Part shown: one piece after another, positions 44,189-52,650 of the stretch | Layout: every line of letters begins with the position of its first letter | How positions within the stretch are numbered: the first letter of the stretch is position 1 | Source of the DNA: Paracoccus litorisediminis | Lineage (GTDB): Bacteria > Pseudomonadota > Alphaproteobacteria > Rhodobacterales > Rhodobacteraceae | Reading direction: 5' to 3' | Assembly (NCBI RefSeq): GCF_009711205.1 | Contig: NZ_WMIG01000016.1 | Span: 1 to 64,000, forward strand | Length of the DNA: 64,000 bases | Program-made: the position numbers and the translations under genes | Notes under the pieces: generated by a model | Databases searched by the model: none | What the model was told of the DNA's origin: nothing | What the model saw: the letters and a program-made list of their open reading frames with translations, nothing else

Positions 44189-45925
44189 CTACACTCGGTC
44201 CGGTGGAAGTAAGGTCCGAGCGAGATCATTCGCGAGCGCCGGTCTATTAGCTGTTCGCAAAGCAGATATTGCGCGCTCTCTCAGCGTATGGCTCGGATGT
44301 TGTGTCAGCTTGTGGACTAAGCCATCTAAGTATCGCCGGTACTGGCGAGCTGTACGGTATTGAGAATAAAATTTAGCGACCGACATATCTCCCGTTGCAC
44401 AACTTTTTACAAAACCTGACAAAATTCCCACCTGTCGCATATATTGTGCAGTAAAGTGCCCTGAATATCTTGCTTTTAATAAGGTCACATTTGACCCTTC
44501 CAGTAACCCCGCGTGGCGTCGATCCTCCTCGAGAAGTGGGTCAAAAACAATCCAAGCATGCTTAGCACTTCGTAGTTCTGACCCCGCATCAGCGAATAAT
44601 CCTGACCAGTCCGCTGCAGTTCCTGAAGGATATCTATTGTCCCAATCAATTTTCTCTGGATCTAGTGTGGCCTGAGGTGAGAATGCAATTACTGTGCATC
44701 CTGGCGAAATTGATGAGAAAGCACAGGCTGCATAAGCTCCCATAGATGTCCCAGAGAAGATTACCTGCTTGAACTTTTTGAAAAAGCCACGCTCCGCAAG
44801 ATTATGTAACTCATCATGCAACCGGGGAATGCGATACCAGTTTGGCCGATAGCAAAGCACTCCCAAACTTGACCATTCCATCTTCTTGGCAAAAGCATAA
44901 CCCCAAGGATCGCGATATTTTGTTGACGCCCGGACACTTGCTAAATTGTCGAAGCTTACATACAGAACTTTTCCACTTCTGTATGTGTGTTGAAGTGCGA
45001 ATAGATCGTCAGAGATTAAGAATCCTCGGCGATTTTTAGTGGTTAGAAGGTCATTAAGCCATTGGGGGTCTTGTGATTCATGATTGAGCGCATTTTTCTC
45101 GGTATTTTTGTTATTCAAGCCAGCTATTTCCCTACTTTCATCCGTTAGAAAAGGGAAGTTCTTCTCAATGGAACGGTTAATTTCTTCGCTTGACATCATA
45201 ACCATTCCACGGTGCTTTATAGTCGCCGCCGTAAACTGCGTATCGTTGGTCCCGTTATGCGTCACCAAAGAAAGCCGGTTTTCGATGACTACCGTTGGGA
45301 ATCTCGTCGCCATGCCAAAGTGGCCGAATTCGTAAATGCTCTTGCTGGGATGTCGAATTGCGGCGCCGGCGCTCATGAATTCAACTGGCCAGTGATATAC
45401 ACCGTCCTGCTTGCCGCCGACAGAGCTGTACATGACTCCGCGAATACTTGCGACAAATACACCCTCGGCATTCATGCGTGTTGCGGTGAATTCGCGCATT
45501 GCTTCAATAAAATCGATGCATACGCAATCGTCATCATCTAAGCGAAACTGTAAAGTTTGTGAATACTTTATATTAAGTTCGCGAAATACAATTCGTTGCG
45601 CTTCATGTACGGATATGACTGGGAAGAAACGTAAAGTAACCTGCGGAATATTTTCGCATAGCGCTTTAAGTCTATCTTTAAATTCTGTCGGCATTAGGTC
45701 AGAGGAAAGGACCAAGAAGCGGAAGTTCTGGTCCGTTTGTGCCCGTAGCGATGCTAGAGTCAAAAGCTCGAAAGTTTTTAGTCTGGCCTCCATCCTGTCG
45801 CGAGAAAATAAATGTGCTGCGCGCTCGGTCAGAAGAATTTGGGCTTCTTCTTCTGACTTACCTTGGAATGCTTTCCAATCACCCTTTCCCAACAAGGAGA
45901 ATCGGCATATGCCAACGATGTTCAT
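44189..45925 (-). CDS. Glycosyltransferase fused to an alpha/beta-hydrolase-like domain
   Basis: This 578-aa protein starts MNIVGICRFSLLGKGDWKAF (AGGA site). Residues 1-290 match the putative rhamnosyltransferase family (PF11316 type), with the acidic LQFRLDDDDCVCIDFIEAM (DDDD at 130-133) as the nucleotide-sugar/metal site. Residues about 300-530 hold a hydrolase-like domain with a G-x-S-x-G elbow (IFSGTSMGAYAACAF, Ser394) and VTLLKARYSGHFTAQYM (possible His490). The C-terminal 50 residues are helical. The gene is AT-richer than the phage and runs opposite to the lysis genes. A role in changing host surface glycans is inferred from the family and cargo position. Confidence 0.78.
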   Translation of the reverse strand: MNIVGICRFSLLGKGDWKAFQGKSEEEAQILLTERAAHLFSRDRMEARLKTFELLTLASLRAQTDQNFRFLVLSSDLMPTEFKDRLKALCENIPQVTLRFFPVISVHEAQRIVFRELNIKYSQTLQFRLDDDDCVCIDFIEAMREFTATRMNAEGVFVASIRGVMYSSVGGKQDGVYHWPVEFMSAGAAIRHPSKSIYEFGHFGMATRFPTVVIENRLSLVTHNGTNDTQFTAATIKHRGMVMMSSEEINRSIEKNFPFLTDESREIAGLNNKNTEKNALNHESQDPQWLNDLLTTKNRRGFLISDDLFALQHTYRSGKVLYVSFDNLASVRASTKYRDPWGYAFAKKMEWSSLGVLCYRPNWYRIPRLHDELHNLAERGFFKKFKQVIFSGTSMGAYAACAFSSISPGCTVIAFSPQATLDPEKIDWDNRYPSGTAADWSGLFADAGSELRSAKHAWIVFDPLLEEDRRHAGLLEGSNVTLLKARYSGHFTAQYMRQVGILSGFVKSCATGDMSVAKFYSQYRTARQYRRYLDGLVHKLTQHPSHTLRERAISALRTANRPALANDLARTLLPPDRV

Positions 45926-46069
45926 CCTGACTTCCTGCGCATTACGTGTTGAGCTTAGGCAATAGATTCCAAATCCTATGGCGTCGTTTCGCTGGACGCA
46001 ATCTGGTTCCCTGACCGTAAGTGTACGCTTGCGATCCTCTTCATTCCGGAAGGGTGGTTCGGCCGCTTT

Positions 46070-46192
46070 GCATGTCTGAAAGGACCACGGCTGCGGCCTG
46101 CCAACGGCGGTTTGGAACCGCTGGTGATTATAGAGTGCTGCTGCGTGCGCCATCGTTGCTAGAGAGCGGCGGAGCGATACCGCCCACTGATG
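46070..46192 (-). pseudogene. Transposase C-terminal scrap (IS481/IS3-like)
   Basis: The minus-strand text HQWAVSLRRSLATMAHAAAL then YNHQRFQTAVGRPQPWSFQT resembles the end of an integrase-core transposase, where W-x-x-x-Y-N-x-x-R-x-x-x-A-L-G-x-x-T-P is typical. No catalytic core is nearby. It reads in frame with the downstream glycosyltransferase gene, but that gene has its own start. Confidence 0.45.
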
Positions 46193-46618
46193 GCGCGCGC
46201 GGCCTGAGACCCTGCCTCCGTGGCGAGAAGAAAGGCAATAATGTTTCAAGGACCTCCGCAGGCGTTCAGTGAAGACGTTGTCGATTCTGCAGCACTTGTC
46301 ATTCGAGTTCGGGTCCCGATCCGCTTCACGAGACGGATGGCCTCCGGCTTGTTCGGTAAGCGTCAGGCCAGCACGTTGCAGGATATTCTTCTCTGTTTCG
46401 CCCGCCGGCTGGTGGTCGAAGGAGGAGCGCGAGATCGAGGAGCTGAGCGAATCGGAGCCCCGATCGACAACGTCGGAGGGTCCCGCTCAATCATCCCGGT
46501 CGGCATTGTCTCTCGGACCGATTGCGTTCCGATATCTCACCACTTGCCCGTCCACGGTTTGCGCGGTCAAGCCAAAAAAAATGTTGCCGACGGCATTCAC
46601 CCGCGCTCTCCGGCCCGT

Positions 46619-46756
46619 GGAATTCAATGACTTCTTCCACTGGTGGTTCATCGACACGCCGACTTCGGCAGCCAGCTCCGGCTCGGTGTACACGCCCTTC
46701 ACTGCTTCCAGCGGCATGCTCGCCGTGAAGTCGCGGCATCGTTTCTGAGCTTTAAC
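46619..46756 (-). pseudogene. IS3-type OrfA scrap
   Basis: The minus-strand text RCRDFTASMPLEAVKGVYTE followed by PELAAEVGVSMNHQWKKSL follows the IS3 OrfA pattern (F-x-A-x-x-x-L-E-A-V-K-G...E-L-A-x-x-x-G-V...Q-W-K-K). No OrfB follows. The whole 45926-46970 stretch appears to be a graveyard of insertion-sequence pieces without an intact gene. Confidence 0.55.
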
Positions 46757-46823
46757 ATTTCTGCTCCCTGTACTAGTGGACCAGAACACGTCGGATCGTA
46801 GTTTCCGTCCCTGTCCGAGTTCC

Positions 46824-46845
46824 GGCGAGTAGCTCAGTTGGAGGC
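46824..46845 (+). other. tRNA-like 5' fragment
   Basis: GGCGAGTAGCTCAGTTGGAG reproduces the acceptor 5' strand and D-arm of a bacterial tRNA (GTAGCTCAGTTGG is the standard D-arm). The sequence then departs, and no anticodon or T arm follows. It may be a remnant of a tRNA end carried by an earlier integrated element. Confidence 0.4.
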
Positions 46846-46970
46846 GTTGACTAGTGAAATGAAGGGAGCTTATTGCTAAGCTATGTGCCGCCAGTCGGCT
46901 TGATAGTAGCTACGTCTAGGATCCCCGAGTTATAGGTATTTCTTTGAAAAGACATCATGTTGAAGAATTA

Positions 46971-47255
46971 ATGGCATCCCTTGATCAGCTTGTGCGCCAA
47001 GGCTGGGTGGAGATTAAACTTTGGCAGCTCTTGGAATGGTATGAAGTCGAAGAGCTGGGATCAGAAGTCTTCGGGGACGTTCAGGAACGATATTTCTCAA
47101 TCGGCGGTGACGCCGACCTCCATGTATACGATTCCGGGAATTTCCTCTTGGTCAAAAACGATAGGCTGATGTCTTTGACAACGAAGCTATCTGAGTTGAG
47201 ACGTGCACAGGACGACAGTGTTGTAGAATTTCCTACAAAAATGCCGACGCAGTAA
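46971..47255 (+). CDS. Orphan hypothetical gene next to the integrase
   Basis: This 94-aa product starts MASLDQLVRQGWVEIKLWQL (GAAGAA upstream; a TTG at 46944 is an in-frame alternative). It has the alternating pattern of a small alpha/beta protein (ERYFSIGGDADLHVYDSGNF, LLVKNDRLMSLTTKL). It is AT-richer than average and lies between IS scraps and the integrase. No family recognised; small immunity or conversion proteins often look like this. Confidence 0.5.
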   Translation: MASLDQLVRQGWVEIKLWQLLEWYEVEELGSEVFGDVQERYFSIGGDADLHVYDSGNFLLVKNDRLMSLTTKLSELRRAQDDSVVEFPTKMPTQ

Positions 47256-47358
47256 CCTTTGGGAGGAGAGAGGTTTCCGCAGATGCGCTTGCAGGGGGTT
47301 GGAGCGCATTGCGATCGTAATGCGGATGAGGATCGGCGTTGGCTCGGGTATTATGACG

Positions 47359-48459
47359 CTATTGCCTAGCAACGCCGCCTGATTTCCGGGTGATTGCATC
47401 GAGCCAACTCCAGCCCGCCCATTTGTCGCCGGTCGTTCTCAAATGCGTATACCGCTGCAAGCTTTGCCAGCTTCTGTGACCCGATACGCTCGCTGCCTGC
47501 GGGATCGTTCGACCCATCTCGAACTGACGTGAGACACCTTCGTGCCTCAGGTCGTGAAAGTTCAAATCTGCGATGCCTGTGACCTTGGTTGCCCGGGTAA
47601 AGTTGGTGCTGATGGACCGGTGATTGTAAGGGAAGATGCGCTCGCAGTCTCGGGTCATCATCGCATCTATGATCCGTTCGGCCTCGGGCGGTAGATCGAC
47701 CCAGATATTGTTCCCATCCTTCTCGCCCGGATGCTTCATGTCGCGGACTAAGACGCGGCCCGGTTCGAGATCCTCCCAACGCAGGGACGTTATTTCCTCT
47801 TGGCGGCGGCTGGAGAAAAGGGCGAATGCGCAGATCATGTGCATCGGCATGGATCCACGCCGGCGGGCCTGCTCCTCAAAGTAAGCCATGATCCTGTCCA
47901 TCTCGTCGATAGTCGGTCGCCGCTCGCGCTTCTTGGACTTTGCGGTCAGGCCGAGGCGTCGGCATACCGCCACGGCCGCGTCCATCTCAACGCTGTTGAG
48001 CTTCATATTCCATGCAGGCGCGGCGATTGCGAAGATAGCTGACAGGTGAGACAGATAGTTGGCCGCGGTCTGAGGCTGGCGACCGCCGGCGTTCAGGAAC
48101 TGCGCGAACGCGACAATGTCTTTCGATGTTATCTGTTCGCATGACATCGCGGCGATGTCGTGGTTCTTGATCGCGGCAAGAACTTGCCCCTTTGTTTTTC
48201 CGATCTTCCTGGTGCTCGTCTTGAGATACTCATTTATTGCATCTGCGAGCGTGGCACCATTTCCCTTGATACGAGATAGCTGCTCAAATCCCCCGGGCTT
48301 CTTCAGCTCAGCTGCTTTGCGCTTTAGCCAAGCCTCAGCGGCGGGGCGACGGTCGAACGACGACGACGCTGAGGCTTTCTTGCCGTCTCGCATTATCCGG
48401 ACCTGTGCGGTATACACGATACTGCCGTCTTTTAGCCGGCGTTCGGTTATGGTTCCCAC
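47359..48459 (-). CDS. int: Tyrosine integrase (dusA-specific)
   Basis: This 366-aa site-specific recombinase has an N-terminal arm-binding/core-binding region (residues 1-165) and a catalytic domain. The first catalytic arginine is in CAFALFSSRRQEEITSLRWE (about 220), the HxxR box in LNFHDLRHEG (about 305), the second histidine in VSGHRSWQSL and the nucleophile in QRYTHL (Tyr about 338). It starts at GTG 48459, about 160 bases from the right attachment site, and is read away from dusA. It would insert and, with an unidentified excisionase, remove the prophage. Confidence 0.92.
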   Translation of the reverse strand: MGTITERRLKDGSIVYTAQVRIMRDGKKASASSSFDRRPAAEAWLKRKAAELKKPGGFEQLSRIKGNGATLADAINEYLKTSTRKIGKTKGQVLAAIKNHDIAAMSCEQITSKDIVAFAQFLNAGGRQPQTAANYLSHLSAIFAIAAPAWNMKLNSVEMDAAVAVCRRLGLTAKSKKRERRPTIDEMDRIMAYFEEQARRRGSMPMHMICAFALFSSRRQEEITSLRWEDLEPGRVLVRDMKHPGEKDGNNIWVDLPPEAERIIDAMMTRDCERIFPYNHRSISTNFTRATKVTGIADLNFHDLRHEGVSRQFEMGRTIPQAASVSGHRSWQSLQRYTHLRTTGDKWAGWSWLDAITRKSGGVARQ

Positions 48460-48504
48460 GATTTGCTAAAGCCTCGCTCGATTCTTGCTAACGCTAAGCA
48501 AATC
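48460..48504. repeat. Inverted/direct TTGCTAA repeats upstream of integrase
   Basis: GATTTGCTAAAGC (48460-48472) and CGCTAAGCAAATC (48492-48504) are imperfect inverted copies, with a further TTGCTAACGC at 48485-48494. They lie between integrase and the right attachment core, where integrase or excisionase arm sites are expected. They also cover the integrase start, so binding could regulate int. Confidence 0.45.
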
Positions 48505-48510
48505 AGAAAT

Positions 48511-49590
48511 ATGAACCCACTAAAACCAGCAAAAACAGGACAGAACGGAAGGCTCAGGAAGTTGCTTAATCAGGCGGCGAAGATCGATTTAATCAAAGAA
48601 AACAACGCCGCGTTGCTTTCGGTCGCACCGATGATGGACTGGACCGACCGCAACTGCCGGATGGTCCATCGCATGCTGTCGCGCCGCGCGTTGCTTTATA
48701 CCGAGATGGTGACGGCTCAGGCCATCATCCATGGTGAGCGGGGGCGGCTGTTGGATTACGACGCGGTCGAGCATCCCTTGGCGCTGCAACTGGGTGGGTC
48801 CGAACCGGCTCTGCTGGCCGAGGCCACGCGTATCGCCTCGGACTGGGGTTATGATGAGATCAACCTGAATGTCGGCTGTCCCAGCGACCGCGTGCAATCG
48901 GGTTGTTTCGGCGCGGTGCTGATGACCATGCCGCAACTGGTCGCGGATTGCGTGCAGGCGATGCAGAAGGTCAGCCCGGTCGAGATCACGGTGAAATGCC
49001 GCATCGGCGTCGACGATCAGAACCCCGAGGAAGTGCTGCCCGCCTTTATCGCGCTGATGCGTGACAGCGGTGTGCGCCGCCTGTCGATCCACGCCCGCAA
49101 GGCATGGCTGCAGGGTCTGTCCCCGCGTGAGAATCGCGAGATCCCGCCGCTGGACTATCCGCTGGTTCACCGCATGAAGGCGCAGTTCCCCGATCTGCAT
49201 CTGTCGATCAATGGCGGCATCGCCTCGATGGATGAGGTGCGGGGCCATCTGCAGGTCATGGACGGCGCAATGGTCGGTCGCGCGGCCTATCACCAACCGT
49301 GGGACATTCTGGGGCAGGCGGACCTGTTATGGGGCGATGAGCCCACATTCACCAATCCCTTCGACGCAGCCATCGCCATGCGGCCGGTGATCGACGCGCA
49401 TGTAACGAATGGCGGAAGGCTGCATCAGTTCGGGCGCCACATGCTGGGCATGTTCCATGGCCGCCCCGGCGCGCGGGGCTGGCGCAGGTTGCTGTCCGAG
49501 GGCGCGTCCAAGGCCACGGACCGGGCCTCGGCGCTGGCGGTCTATGATGCCGCGCTGGCCGAGGTAGCAGCCGGGGCCGAAGCGGCTTAA
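48511..49590 (+). CDS. dusA: tRNA-dihydrouridine(20/20a) synthase, with phage-supplied 5' end
   Basis: This 359-aa flavoenzyme reduces uridine 20/20a in tRNA D-loops. Family motifs are LSVAPMMDWTDRNCRMVHRM, ALQLGGSEPALLAEAT, EINLNVGCPSDRVQSGCFGA (catalytic cysteine in GCPSDRVQSGCFG), VTVKCRIG-type EITVKCRIGVDD, LSIHARKAWLQGLSPRENRE and SINGGIASMDEVRGHL. Everything before SVAPMMD (about 38 codons from ATG 48511) comes from phage DNA. The native first 25 codons lie at 5463. ATG 48511 has no good ribosome site; TTG 48463 is an in-frame alternative. The body is intact, so function is probably kept. The stop overlaps mazG's stop (TTAA). Confidence 0.93.
   Translation: MNPLKPAKTGQNGRLRKLLNQAAKIDLIKENNAALLSVAPMMDWTDRNCRMVHRMLSRRALLYTEMVTAQAIIHGERGRLLDYDAVEHPLALQLGGSEPALLAEATRIASDWGYDEINLNVGCPSDRVQSGCFGAVLMTMPQLVADCVQAMQKVSPVEITVKCRIGVDDQNPEEVLPAFIALMRDSGVRRLSIHARKAWLQGLSPRENREIPPLDYPLVHRMKAQFPDLHLSINGGIASMDEVRGHLQVMDGAMVGRAAYHQPWDILGQADLLWGDEPTFTNPFDAAIAMRPVIDAHVTNGGRLHQFGRHMLGMFHGRPGARGWRRLLSEGASKATDRASALAVYDAALAEVAAGAEAA
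48616..48641. other. Prophage attachment site, right junction (attR)
   Basis: CTTTCGGTCGCACCGATGAT and the next six bases repeat 5514-5539 with four mismatches, inside codons for LSVAPMMD of dusA. Phage DNA lies to the left and the dusA body to the right. The mismatches fall at synonymous or near-synonymous positions, so either crossover point restores a DusA-like reading frame. Confidence 0.85.
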
Positions 49591-50426
49591 GCGCGCTCGG
49601 CGGCCTTGGCCGCGTCCCAAAGCGCGTCCATCTCGGCCAGATCGCTGTCCTCGGGGCGGCGGCCGTCGGCGGCAAGCGCCGCCTCGATCGAGCGGAAGCG
49701 ACGGGTGAATTTGGCATTGGCCAGCCGCAGGGCCTCTTCGGGGTCGATGTTCAGATGCCGGGCCAGATTCGCCATGACGAACATCAGGTCGCCGAATTCC
49801 TCGGTCTGGTGGGCGTGGTCCATGCTGTCGCCCGCCTCGACCAGTTCGGTGGCCTCTTCCTGGATCTTGGCCAGAACGTCCTGCGGGCCCGGCCAGTCAA
49901 AGCCCACGCGGGCGGCACGGTTCTGCAGCTTGACCGCGCGGGTCAGCGCGGGCAGGCCAAGCGCCACGCCGTCCAAGACGCCTTTTTCGGCTTTCGCGGC
50001 GCGCTCTCGGGCCTTGATCTCCTCCCAATCCTTGATCTGTTGGGCGGCAGATTTGTCGCGGGATTCGTCGCCAAAGATATGCGGATGGCGGTCGATCATC
50101 TTGTCCGAGATGCTGGCCACCACGTCCGAAAATCCGAACATCCCGGCTTCCTCTGCCATCTGCGCATGGAAAACCACCTGCAGCAGCAGATCGCCCAACT
50201 CTCCGGGCAGCTCGTCCCAGGCTTCGCGGGCGATGGCATCGGCGACTTCATGGGCCTCTTCGATGGTATAGGGGGCGATGGTCGCGAAATTCTGTTCGAT
50301 GTCCCACGGGCAGCCGGTCTGGGGATCGCGCAGCGCCGCCATGATCGCCAGAAGCCGGGGAATTCCGGTTTCATCCGCCAGTGTCGGGCGGTCGGCCAGC
50401 GCCGGGTGCAATGCTTGATCTGCCAT
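49587..50426 (-). CDS. mazG: Nucleoside triphosphate pyrophosphohydrolase MazG
   Basis: This 279-aa cytoplasmic enzyme hydrolyses NTPs/dNTPs to NMPs. Two MazG folds are visible. The N-terminal one has LRDPQTGCPWDIEQNFATIA, YTIEEAHEVADAI and ELPGELGDLLLQVVFHAQMA (E-x-x-E...E-x-x-D metal motif). The C-terminal one has KIQEEATELVEAGDSMDHAH and TEEFGDLMFVMANLARHLNI. Length is standard. The start at 50426 is preferred to upstream in-frame ATGs because GGAAGGG precedes it. It converges with dusA and shares its stop bases. Confidence 0.94.
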   Translation of the reverse strand: MADQALHPALADRPTLADETGIPRLLAIMAALRDPQTGCPWDIEQNFATIAPYTIEEAHEVADAIAREAWDELPGELGDLLLQVVFHAQMAEEAGMFGFSDVVASISDKMIDRHPHIFGDESRDKSAAQQIKDWEEIKARERAAKAEKGVLDGVALGLPALTRAVKLQNRAARVGFDWPGPQDVLAKIQEEATELVEAGDSMDHAHQTEEFGDLMFVMANLARHLNIDPEEALRLANAKFTRRFRSIEAALAADGRRPEDSDLAEMDALWDAAKAAERA

Positions 50427-50630
50427 GGTCGGCCCTTCCTGATCCTGCGTAATGCCGGGTTTTCTCTGACCTGCCACAGGTGCCTCGTCATGTCCACGCC
50501 GGGGCGGTCTGACAGATGGCGCAGATGTCATGCCGGGGTTTCTTGCCATCCCCCGGCCACGCGGCTACGGTGCGCGCCAATTCCGCCGGGGGGACCTCCC
50601 GGAGAACGCCTGTGAAAAAGGGATCAACCC

Positions 50631-50960
50631 ATGTTCGTGACCCCCGCCTATGCCCAAGCCGCCGCTCCGTCGGGCGCTGCCAGCATCGCGTCCTTCCTGC
50701 CGCTGATCCTGATCTTCGTGATCATGTATTTCCTGATGATCCGCCCGCAGCAGAAGCGTCTTAAGGAACATCGCGCCATGGTCGAGGCGGTCAAAAAGGG
50801 CGACGAAGTCATCACCCAGGGCGGTCTGATCGGCAAGGTCACCGCAGTGCGCGACAACGAGCTGGAAGTCGAAATCGCGCCGGGCGTCAAGTCGCGCGTC
50901 GTGCGCTCGACCATCACCGGCGTCGTGAACAAGACCGCTTCGGTCGCCGCGAACAACTGA
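50631..50960 (+). CDS. yajC: Preprotein translocase subunit YajC
   Basis: This 109-aa single-pass membrane protein has the helix FLPLILIFVIMYFLMIRPQQ (residues about 21-40) ending in the hallmark RPQQKR. The cytosolic domain MVEAVKKGDEVITQGGLIGK and ...VTAVRDNELEVEIAPGVKSRV follows. It associates with SecDF. It opens the yajC-secD-secF operon, 13 bases before secD. Confidence 0.96.
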   Translation: MFVTPAYAQAAAPSGAASIASFLPLILIFVIMYFLMIRPQQKRLKEHRAMVEAVKKGDEVITQGGLIGKVTAVRDNELEVEIAPGVKSRVVRSTITGVVNKTASVAANN

Positions 50961-50973
50961 GTTACCTGCCCAG

Positions 50974-52638
50974 ATGCTTCAGATCCCCGCCTGGAAACGT
51001 GTGCTGATCCTGGGGCTGATCGCCCTGGGTCTGCTCTATGCTGTGCCGAACCTGTTCTATAACCGGGTCGAGCAGCACAATGACGCCATTGCCAACATGG
51101 AAAGATCCGGCGTCGAGACGCCCGAGGATCTGGCTGCCAAGGCCGGTTGGCCGAACTGGATGCCCTCGGGACTGGTCAATCTTGGCCTCGACCTGCGTGG
51201 GGGTGCCCACCTTCTGGGTGAAGTCCATGTGGCGGATGTCTACAAGGCGCGGATGGACAGCCTGTGGCCGGAACTGCGCGACGCTCTGGTCGCGCAGCGT
51301 GAGACGATCGGCGCCGTGCGCCGTGTCACCGCGCCCGACGGCCAGCTGATCATCGAGATCGGCAATGCCGACCAGATCGCCAAGGCAGTGGAAATCGCCC
51401 GCGGCATGGCGACGCCCGTCACCTCGATCAGCGGCGCGGGCTCGACCGATCTGGACATCAAGGGCAGCGGCAACCGCCTGACGGTGCAACTGTCCGATGC
51501 CGAAAAGGCCGCGACCGACGACCGCACCGTTCAGCAATCGCTGGAAATCATCCGTCGCCGTATCGATGAGGTCGGCACGCGCGAACCCACGATCATGCGT
51601 CAGGGCGCGGACCGCATCCTGATTCAGGTTCCGGGGATCGGCTCGGCCGAGGAACTCAAGCAGCTGATCGGCACGACCGCCAAGCTGACCTTCAACCCGG
51701 TCGTCAGCCGCGGCACGGATGCCAATGCACGTCCGGCGGCGGGGCAGGTGGTTCTGCCCTCGCTGGATGAGCAGGGCATTTACTACACGCTGGAGCAGAA
51801 TCCCGTCGTCACCGGCGAGGATCTGACCGATGCCCGCCCCAGCTTTGACCAGAACGGCCAGCCCTCGGTTGACTTCCGCTTCGGTCCGGCTGGTGCGAAA
51901 CGCTTCGGGGCCTATACCTCGGCCAATATCGGCCAGCCCTTCGCCATCGTTCTGGACAATCAGGTGATTTCGGCACCGGTCATCCGGCAGGCGATCACCA
52001 CCGGTTCGGGCCAGATCTCGGGCTCGATGGATGTCGAGGGTTCGACCCGTCTGGCCGTGCTGCTGCGCGCAGGCGCACTTCCGGCCGAGATGACCTTCCT
52101 TGAGGAACGGACCATCGGTCCGGAACTGGGGCAGGATTCGATCGATGCCGGACGGCTGTCCTCGATCATCGCCACTGGCGCGGTCGTGGCCTACATGATC
52201 GCAAGCTATGGGCTGTTCGGGGTCTTCGCCTCGGTCGCGGTGATCCTGAACGTCATCCTGATCCTGTCGATCATGTCGATGATGGGTGCGACGCTGACGC
52301 TGCCGGGCATTGCTGGGATCGTGCTGACCGTCGGTACCGCGGTCGACGCCAACGTCATCATCTACGAACGCATCCGCGAGGAACTGCGTCGCGGCAAGCG
52401 CGTGGCCAAGGCCATCGACGACGGCTTCAACGAGGCGATGTCGGCGATCATCGACGCCAACGTGACCTCGTTCATCGCGGCCATGGTGATGTTCTTCCTT
52501 GGCTCGGGGCCGGTGAAGGGCTTTGCGGTCACGCTGACCATCGGCCTTGTCACCTCGGTCTTCACGGCGATCTTCCTGACCCGCCTGCTGATCGTGTTCT
52601 GGCTTGACCTGCGCAAGCCGAAGCAACTTGTTCTGTAA
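50974..52638 (+). CDS. secD: Protein translocase subunit SecD
   Basis: This 554-aa RND-type membrane protein has a first helix at residues 7-25, a large periplasmic P1 domain (GLDLRGGAHLLGEV, EIIRRRIDEVGTREPTIMRQ, then ADRILIQVPGI), and five C-terminal helices with GLFGVFASVAVILNVILILS, LTLPGIAGIVLTVGTAVDAN and VIIYERIREELRRGK. It uses the proton gradient to pull exported proteins through SecYEG. The motif D-A-N-V-I-I-Y-E-R is intact. Confidence 0.97.
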   Translation: MLQIPAWKRVLILGLIALGLLYAVPNLFYNRVEQHNDAIANMERSGVETPEDLAAKAGWPNWMPSGLVNLGLDLRGGAHLLGEVHVADVYKARMDSLWPELRDALVAQRETIGAVRRVTAPDGQLIIEIGNADQIAKAVEIARGMATPVTSISGAGSTDLDIKGSGNRLTVQLSDAEKAATDDRTVQQSLEIIRRRIDEVGTREPTIMRQGADRILIQVPGIGSAEELKQLIGTTAKLTFNPVVSRGTDANARPAAGQVVLPSLDEQGIYYTLEQNPVVTGEDLTDARPSFDQNGQPSVDFRFGPAGAKRFGAYTSANIGQPFAIVLDNQVISAPVIRQAITTGSGQISGSMDVEGSTRLAVLLRAGALPAEMTFLEERTIGPELGQDSIDAGRLSSIIATGAVVAYMIASYGLFGVFASVAVILNVILILSIMSMMGATLTLPGIAGIVLTVGTAVDANVIIYERIREELRRGKRVAKAIDDGFNEAMSAIIDANVTSFIAAMVMFFLGSGPVKGFAVTLTIGLVTSVFTAIFLTRLLIVFWLDLRKPKQLVL

Positions 52639-52650
52639 GGGGGCGGCACA

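Larger units (their letters stand above)
5514..48641. mobile_element. Complete-looking HK97-type siphoprophage in dusA
   Basis: About 43.1 kb is bounded by a direct repeat of the dusA SVAPMMD codons. The element carries integrase, repressor/Cro region, replication proteins, HNH/terminase, portal, ClpP-type protease, capsid, connectors, tail tube, tape measure, tail tip, fibre, endolysin and holin. Every structural block is present and open, so it could be inducible. I saw no spanin gene. Two cargo stretches (36.2-41.3 kb and 44.2-47.3 kb) are more AT-rich in part and contain decayed insertion sequences, showing later gene gain. Confidence 0.93.
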
